DNA of 36,046 nt. Source: Paulinella micropora. Taxonomy: Eukaryota; Cercozoa; Imbricatea; Euglyphida. The notes below the pieces were generated by a model. That model was given only the letters and a program-made list of their open reading frames with translations, searched no databases and was not told where the DNA came from. Made by a program: the position numbers and the translations under genes. How positions within the stretch are numbered: position 1 is the first letter of the stretch; each line of letters starts with the position of its first letter. Of the stretch, positions 30,412-36,046 are shown in pieces. The DNA is taken from contig BJOX01000199.1 of assembly GCA_009731375.1 (NCBI GenBank), forward strand, positions 775,769 to 811,814, given 5' to 3'.

Positions 30412-31245
30412 CTAAACTTTTGGTTTGTGTCGATGCTTTCTGTGTTGTCCTGTGTGATGTATTCTAACTGTTTTTTGAGGTTTGCTAGGATTTCGTCTTT
30501 GTTTTTGTCGTATATGTTTTTGGTGAGTTTTGGTTTGTTGTCTGTGTCTGGTTTTCTTGTGGGGGTGTGTATTATTGCGTATAATATTGGGGTGGTGGTC
30601 TGATATGCATGTGCTTATGATGTTTGATTCTATGTTGGCATTGATGTTGGTAATTATCATGTCTATGAGTGTGTGGGATGTTGTGTGGCCATGTAGTGTC
30701 TTGTTGCTTTTGTTATTGTGTAGAGGTTGTTGTGTACCATTAGGGTTTGAAAGTCTGTGTGTAGTTTATGTATGTTGTCGAGTAGGTTGTAGACTGTTCA
30801 TGTCTCCTACTAGTGTTATTGTGTTTGTTGGCGTTTTGTGTAGTATGCTGTTTATGTTATTTTGTAATGCATGCATGAATTATTTGTCTATGAGTGTGCG
30901 TCTATACATACCTATTATTGTGTGTATTGGTTTGTTTTTAAGTTTATTATTATATATTCTTAGTGTTAGTTGAGTTTTGCATGAGTCCGATATGGTTTGT
31001 TTATCGTCTATTGGAATGTGCATGTTGCTTTTATAGTATATTGAGATGTAGATGTGATGTTTAGCTGTGTATGTAGGGATAAGAAATGAGTTGTTACTGG
31101 TTGGTTGGGTTATCATAATGTAGTTATCTGTGAGTATGATGATGTCTGGTTGGAAGGGTAGGAGTTGTAGGTGTGTGTTTAGGTCTTGATGGTGTGCTTT
31201 GAGGGAGTGGATGTTGGTGTGGTATATTGTGATTGTATTGTTGTG
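30412..31245 (-). pseudogene. LINE APE-type endonuclease (frameshifted)
   Basis: Opens in IYHTNIHSLKAHHQDL and PDIIILTDNYI (about 31245-31120), the usual N-terminal blocks of LINE apurinic-like endonucleases. It continues to a stop at 30880, then in another frame LVGDMNSLQPTRQH (G-D-x-N block, about 30795-30825), and finally ISDHHPNI (the S-D-H catalytic block, about 30584-30610). The frame breaks between these blocks. A poly-Asn stretch precedes the domain. It would nick target DNA to prime reverse transcription. Confidence 0.75.
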
Positions 31246-31418
31246 TGTGTTGTTTTTATTGTTATTGTTATTGTTATTATTATTGATGTTGTTTTTTATG
31301 TTCTTATTATATGTTTTATTTTCGTTATTTTTGGAAGTGAGAGATAGTATGGTTTGAAGGATTGTGGGAGGAGGTTAGGGTGGGTGAGATGTTCTGGGGG
31401 TTTATTGTGGGTGCTCGT

Positions 31419-31620
31419 TTAGATGCTTATGGGGGTGTTGTTGTGCTGTTGGTTTTGCTTGTGGAGCATGTATAGTTCTTTGATGATGTTGATGTCTTCT
31501 TCTGTCTTGATCACCAACCTGTGCTCTTTTGTCTGCTCCTTGAAGAAGACCTCGCAGTCTCTAGTCCAGACGTAGATGGTCGCGCCAGTGGCCGCAATGA
31601 GCTCCTTCTTCAGTTTGAGC
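31419..31620 (-). pseudogene. ORF1-like segment of the APE-type LINE
   Basis: A charged frame reads KLKKELIAATGATIYVWTRD, then continues through DCEVFF to KTEEDINIIKELYMLHKQ and ends at TAA 31419-31421. It precedes the endonuclease in another frame, the place expected for LINE ORF1. Its upstream end merges into the (GA)n repeat, which would code Arg-Glu repeats, so the true start is lost. No specific family recognised. Confidence 0.45.
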
Positions 31621-31650
31621 TCTCTCTCCCTCCCTCTCTCTCTCTCTCGA

Positions 31651-31683
<33 letters not shown>

Positions 31684-31697
31684 AGATCTCTCTCTAG

Positions 31698-31779
<82 letters not shown>

Positions 31780-31789
31780 NNNNNNNNNN

Positions 31790-31828
<39 letters not shown>

Positions 31829-31920
31829 ACACACACACACACACACTCACACACAAACACACACACATACTCTCTCTCTCTCTCTCATATGTAATATGTA
31901 ATATACAATATGAAATATGT
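31621..31920. repeat. (CT)n/(CA)n microsatellites with 10-N gap (31780-31789)
   Basis: CT runs passing into CA runs occur on both sides of the gap in the same order, so the gap may again join overlapping ends of one locus. No gene. Confidence 0.85.
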
Positions 31921-32025
31921 AATAAACATAAACATAACATAACATAACATAACATAACATGACATAACATAACATAACATTGCATAACATAACATAACAT
32001 AACATACAAACATACATACAATCAT
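31921..32025. repeat. (ACATA)n pentanucleotide repeat
   Basis: About twenty near-perfect copies of a five-base unit (AACAT), with a few variants. Confidence 0.9.
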
Positions 32026-32288
32026 ACATACATACATTACATACATACATACATATATACATACATACATGTATGTTATGTATGTATGTATGTAATGTAT
32101 GCATGTATGTATGTTATGTATGTTATGTATGTTATGTATGTATTTATCTATGTATATAACATACATACATACAAACATACATGCATACATACATGCATAC
32201 ATGCATACATACATGCATACATACATACATACATATATACATACATACATACATACATACATACATACATACATACATACATACATAC
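32026..32288. repeat. (ACAT)n - (ATGT)n - (ACAT)n inverted microsatellite
   Basis: ACAT repeats to about 32070, then the complementary ATGT repeats to about 32145, then ACAT again to 32288. The complementary blocks could fold back on each other. It directly abuts the candidate gypsy LTR. Confidence 0.9.
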
Positions 32289-32623
32289 TGTAACCGGAAC
32301 AGCTACTCTGACACTTAGTCGTACCTCAACTGTAGAGGGGCAGACCAAGCATAAGAGTCAAATAACGACAAGCCGGACAACACTTGATGCCACTATGTAA
32401 TGTACGGGCCGGCCGACAATCCCTTTGCCCCCTTGGGGGAAGCCGATGTAAGCGGTCGACCCCCACGCCGAAGACTGACTCCTCATTCGAAGGCGCCCTC
32501 GACCGACCGATACATGACATGAAGCATCCCGGCTGTCGAATAAGTAAAAATAATTGGTCCACGTCCAGTGCGAGTCTCCCATGAGAACTCGTGCCCCCGA
32601 GCCTAGCTCTTTCACCTCAGGCA
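32289..32623 (-). repeat. Candidate Ty3/gypsy 3' LTR (335 bp)
   Basis: On the minus strand a polypurine stretch (CGGGAAAGGGGAGA, plus 32647-32660) follows the pol stop, and the next TG...CA-bounded block begins TGCCTGAGG (32623) and ends GGTTACA (32289), where the microsatellite starts. The matching 5' LTR is outside the window, so the ends are untested, and the gap of about 24 bp between purine tract and TG is atypical. Confidence 0.35.
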
Positions 32624-32712
32624 TTAAAAGAAATGCCCCGTCTTGATCTCCCCTTTCCCGTAGAAAAATCAAAGTAGCCAATGATCCGTAAGCGACATCA
32701 GACTTCGTAGCT

Positions 32713-35700
32713 TCACGTTTTGACTTGTTTCCGAGGTCGTCCTCGACCCCTGTGCTCTACTGCTTCCGACTGCGTCTCTTTAGCCCTTCTCTTCTTCGCC
32801 GCCACTTCTTTCTCACATCTTGGTGCACCTATCAACAAAAATGATATGCCCGCACTTTGGACTTCGTCCCAAATACGAAGCGGAATCCTCCTTTCCTCTG
32901 TTAACTCGAACGGCATATCCAACACCACCCTTGGCATCATTTGCACCGTCCATGGTGTAAAATCCTCATCGTCCTTCTCGATGGACGCATCCCACTGCTC
33001 CAAATCTTTGCCGTCTCGAAATACTGGCGCAAAGATTCTTTCCCGCGTCATATCAATAACACTCTTGCTCCTCCAAAAGTGCATTGTCGGAGCAAGTCCC
33101 AACGCAGCCCGTACCCGCGTTCTAGGCTGTACATACGTAACCTGCATTAAAAAGAAATAATCAAAGTCCTTATCCATGACCGTATCCTCGTGCGGTCGAC
33201 ATAGATAGAACTTATCAACCTGCCAGTCGATCTTAGCCACTTCCTTACCGGCTATCCACGGTTTCTTCCATACCGTGCCTTTCCGATCCGACATTTCCGA
33301 TGACTTCGGAATTTCCCTCCCATCTTTGACGTCTACCTTGACGTCCGAAGCCGAACGATCCTGTTGTCCAGCATTCCTGGCCTCAGCCTTTTCTTCCTTC
33401 TGTTGCTTTCGCAACGCCTCCTCACGCTCCTTGCGCGTAAGCAATGCTGGCGGCTGTCTAAACGCTGGTGCAATACGCCTCAGCGCTTGTTCCTCATTCT
33501 CGTCCTCCAGCAAATAAGGACTGAACTTCGCCAACCGACGAACATGAACAATCTGTTCCCTTCCACGTGCCCCCGTAGGTGCAATCTTGTAATTGTACGC
33601 ACCCGTCTGACGTACTATCTTAAATGGCCCATGCCACTTATTGTAAAACTTAATCGATACCCCTTTCGGTACCGTCGGTACATACAGCAACACTGTATCA
33701 CCTTCCTTGTACTCCACATGAGAGTACTTGCCCATTTCCTGTTCCCGCTGAACCTCTCTCAGCGTCTCCCGACACTTCTCAATCGCACTCCGTGCTTCCG
33801 CGATCGCTCGTAAGCGAACTCCTAACAGTTCACACGGTTCCCACTTATCAGGCGGAAACAACAGTTCCGTCGGCGTGTTTAACGCCCGTCCATAGACCAC
33901 CTGATGCGGACTGACACCCCGCGCGTGTCCGCCTAACGACGCCGAAGCTAAATTGTTGACAGCAAACGTGAACATAGGTACCACATATACCCAGTTAAGC
34001 TGGCTGTTCTTACAATAAGTCTTCAACGCTGCCTTCAACGTCCTGTGAACGCGTTCAATCTTACCATTCGCCATTGGGTTAAAAGCAGTCACATACTGCC
34101 AATCGAACCCAAAGAACTTGGCAATCCTTTGCGAAACCTCATTCGCGAAACTCGTTCCTCTATCCGAAATAATCCTTCTCGGTATCCCAATACGGCCGAA
34201 TACCTGATCAATCAGCGCCGCCGCTGTCACTTCCGCTGTCACATCCGTAACAGGGACAGTAATGACATAATTGGAAGTTCGATCAATAACCGTTAAGAGA
34301 TATTTGAATTTTTCCGTTCCCGCCTCTGGAAAAGGACCCACATGATCGATATGCAAGGTATCGAAAATATCCAGAGTGATATCATATTCACCCTTAAGCC
34401 CCATCTTCGGCCTATATGGCAACTTAGCCATCTGACAATGAGGACAACCCTTCACAAACTCCTTAACCCGTTCTCCCAGGTTATTCCACCAAAAACGTCT
34501 CCTTAACGACCACGTCATCCTTTCCACCCCCGGGTGGCTCTGCATAGGACAATGATGCGCCGCAATTAACAAAGACGTTCTGAGTTCCTGCGGAACCCAT
34601 AACAACCATCGATCCTCCTCATTGGTATATACGCCATCTTTTCCCATATACCAAAGGAGTCCATCCTTTAGTACCAAGCACCGCTTGAGTTTCCTTATGT
34701 CAATGTCCTCGGGCCTTGCCTGTGGATTGAGCAGATGTTCTCTCAACTCCTTATACTCCGTACTTTCCTTTGTGAAAGTCCGAAAAGTTTCCACCGACGC
34801 CAGTCTGACTGCCGTGTCAGTTTCCAACTGGAATCGAACCTTTTCTGGATGTGCTTCCGGTAACTGAAAAAGATGTTCCTCCTTAACTTTTTCTTCATCC
34901 TCCAAGTTAAGGCACATCGGGCCCTTCGGTAACAAGACCGCGTTAAAGGCACCCTGCCTTCCTTTCATAACATCCTCCCCCTCTTTCCTATCCGCGGTCC
35001 TTGCTTCCGCCCATAGGATATCCTCACACGCCTCTCTCGCGATCGGCGAGTAACAGCATGCACATTTGTCTCGTGCCGCTACCTCGACTGCTTCCAACGC
35101 AGACACTTCCTCGCTGCGCGTGTCACGTTGATTGTTATTATGCGTGAACGGATGATACCAAAGCCCCGATGGCAACTTGGTGTCTTCCGCTCCCTGTTCC
35201 TCCCAATCATGTAGATCCACATCATGACCCATGATTGCGAACACCGCCCCCGGCGTTCGAAATTCAAACTGTGCCATTCGCACCTCCTTGACCGTATTAC
35301 GTCGCTGTAAATCATCAACGGCCTTATCCTTCTGTCCACTCTTGTCCTCATACCGAGAACAAAAATCAGGGACAACATTCCTTTTGCCCTTGATGTAATG
35401 AATGGTGAAGTCATACTCCGCCAATTCCAATTGCCACCTGGCCAACCTAGCTGTATGATCTCCAGACATGAGCCATAGCAGGTTATGATGGTCCGTTCTA
35501 ACCAAAATGTTAGGAGTACCCCACAGGTATTCCCGCAACCTCTGGAAAGCCCACACTATAGCGAGTGCTTCCCGCTGCCTTGTGCAGTATTCCTTTTCCG
35601 CCGGTATCAGCTGCCGGCTGATGAACATAACGGGCCGCAACTGCCCAATGGACTTGTCCATCTGTTGAAGCACCGCTCCTACCGCGGCACGAACTGTTGA

Positions 35701-36045
35701 AGCACCGAGCACGAACTGTTCCTTCCAGTCAGGTAACATAAGAACTCGACCTCCCTGCCTTGGGTCTTTAGCGATCTCATCCTTGAGCTCCGCTATCACT
35801 CTCGTGACTTCCTCCGGCCATGGGTCGTCCCCGACCCCTTGCTTCAGGAATTTCCTGACCACCGCTACTCTTTCCGCAAACCCCGGAATGAATTCACCAT
35901 AATACTGAGCCAGCGATATAAAGGAATGTAAGTCCGTCCGAGTCTTTGGCATCGGCATAGACGCTACATAGTTCCTCTTTTCATATGCAATCGCACACCG
36001 ACCCTCTGAGATCTCATATCCCAGGTACTGTATCTTTCTTTGTGC
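32713..36045 (-). CDS. Ty3/gypsy pol (RT C-terminus, RNase H, integrase), 5'-partial
   Basis: Open without interruption from the window edge to TGA at 32713. It begins in the RT thumb (IQYLGYEISEG; YYGEFIPGFAERV). RNase H: LGASTVRAAVGAVLQQ, SRQLIPAEKEYCTRQREALA and RTDHHNLLWL. Integrase: an H2C2 zinc site (HHCPMQSHPG...CPHC, about 34430-34560), then D in LHIDHVGPF (about 34340), D in IISDRGTSF (about 34160) and E in GKIERVHRTLK (about 34060), all three catalytic residues present. RT-RNase H before integrase is diagnostic for Ty3/gypsy. A GPF-type block (NKWHGPFKIV) follows, then a long unassigned C-terminal region ending in an AT-hook-like RGRGRPRKQ. Gag, protease and the RT palm lie beyond the window. 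Confidence 0.9.
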   Translation of the reverse strand, partial: AQRKIQYLGYEISEGRCAIAYEKRNYVASMPMPKTRTDLHSFISLAQYYGEFIPGFAERVAVVRKFLKQGVGDDPWPEEVTRVIAELKDEIAKDPRQGGRVLMLPDWKEQFVLGASTVRAAVGAVLQQMDKSIGQLRPVMFISRQLIPAEKEYCTRQREALAIVWAFQRLREYLWGTPNILVRTDHHNLLWLMSGDHTARLARWQLELAEYDFTIHYIKGKRNVVPDFCSRYEDKSGQKDKAVDDLQRRNTVKEVRMAQFEFRTPGAVFAIMGHDVDLHDWEEQGAEDTKLPSGLWYHPFTHNNNQRDTRSEEVSALEAVEVAARDKCACCYSPIAREACEDILWAEARTADRKEGEDVMKGRQGAFNAVLLPKGPMCLNLEDEEKVKEEHLFQLPEAHPEKVRFQLETDTAVRLASVETFRTFTKESTEYKELREHLLNPQARPEDIDIRKLKRCLVLKDGLLWYMGKDGVYTNEEDRWLLWVPQELRTSLLIAAHHCPMQSHPGVERMTWSLRRRFWWNNLGERVKEFVKGCPHCQMAKLPYRPKMGLKGEYDITLDIFDTLHIDHVGPFPEAGTEKFKYLLTVIDRTSNYVITVPVTDVTAEVTAAALIDQVFGRIGIPRRIISDRGTSFANEVSQRIAKFFGFDWQYVTAFNPMANGKIERVHRTLKAALKTYCKNSQLNWVYVVPMFTFAVNNLASASLGGHARGVSPHQVVYGRALNTPTELLFPPDKWEPCELLGVRLRAIAEARSAIEKCRETLREVQREQEMGKYSHVEYKEGDTVLLYVPTVPKGVSIKFYNKWHGPFKIVRQTGAYNYKIAPTGARGREQIVHVRRLAKFSPYLLEDENEEQALRRIAPAFRQPPALLTRKEREEALRKQQKEEKAEARNAGQQDRSASDVKVDVKDGREIPKSSEMSDRKGTVWKKPWIAGKEVAKIDWQVDKFYLCRPHEDTVMDKDFDYFFLMQVTYVQPRTRVRAALGLAPTMHFWRSKSVIDMTRERIFAPVFRDGKDLEQWDASIEKDDEDFTPWTVQMMPRVVLDMPFELTEERRIPLRIWDEVQSAGISFLLIGAPRCEKEVAAKKRRAKETQSEAVEHRGRGRPRKQVKT

Positions 36046-36046
36046 G

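Larger units (their letters stand above)
28376..31620 (-). mobile_element. Non-LTR retrotransposon, APE-endonuclease type (degenerate)
   Basis: Minus-strand element with an upstream ORF1-like segment (31620-31419), an APE-type endonuclease (about 31245-30590) and an RT (about 29860-28376). The overall organisation is that of Jockey/CR1-like LINEs; the clade is not resolved. It is bounded by GA/CT microsatellites on both sides. It is AT-rich and asparagine-rich, unlike its neighbours, and carries a stop, a tandem duplication and other frameshifts. Confidence 0.8.

Noticed and set aside
31561-31866. Arg-Glu or Ser-Leu repeat proteins in the CT/GA microsatellite
   Set aside because: Pure dinucleotide repeat crossing an N gap; not a gene.
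31921-32288. CRISPR-like array
   Set aside because: Units are 4-5 bp with no spacers, and the genome is eukaryotic.
32086-32400. Tyr/His/Ile or Cys/Met/Val-rich frames in the ACAT repeats
   Set aside because: Microsatellite translation.

Overview
The window is a piece of a repeat-rich nuclear genome from a eukaryote, assembled with short N gaps (13146-13155, 21337-21414, 28189-28198, 31780-31789). The evidence is short spliceosomal-type introns (about 46-100 bp, GT...AG), four classes of eukaryotic transposable element and abundant microsatellites. I cannot name the species. An H-x-P-G-C-x-C-x2-C motif in two genes resembles one I recall from plant VAL/HSI2-type proteins, so an alga or other protist is a reasonable guess, not a conclusion.

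Left part (1-10304): two paralogous multi-exon host genes lie tail to tail. Gene A (plus, 5' end outside the window, to 3269) and gene B (minus, 10304 to 6322) share exon order, most intron positions and phases, and domain order: a Lys/Glu/Ala-rich linker, modules with a recurring [YF]W-x2-HP signature, a divergent SET-like region, and seven Cys-rich H-x3-C-x-C-x2-C fingers. Gene A has two apparent frameshifts; gene B reads open apart from one unresolved splice junction. Between them sits a truncated Ty1/copia copy (LTR end plus gag, about 3655-5740) and a direct-repeat/hairpin unit (5937-6208).

Middle (10305-20185): two inverted repeats, then a two-frame transposase-like gene (10793-13145) cut by a gap. 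After it comes a second, longer Ty1/copia copy (13156-20185) with gag, an unexpected MYND-type zinc finger, protease, integrase, reverse transcriptase-RNase H, a polypurine tract and a 3' LTR. The two gag copies are nearly identical but carry different lesions. A six-copy, about 180-bp satellite starts at the end of the 3' LTR and runs into a poly-A/N gap.

Right part (21440-36046): everything recognisable is on the minus strand. There are fragments of a possible spliced gene (21467-22198); a non-LTR element with a restriction-like endonuclease and an upstream zinc-finger/RING reading frame (22862-27455); a second non-LTR element of the APE-endonuclease type (28376 to about 31620); and a Ty3/gypsy element with a long intact pol frame (32713 to beyond the window end). 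Microsatellite blocks separate them. Apart from the gypsy pol frame, every element carries stops or frameshifts, and several of these can be traced to a specific small event such as a microsatellite run, a homopolymer or a 38-bp tandem duplication.
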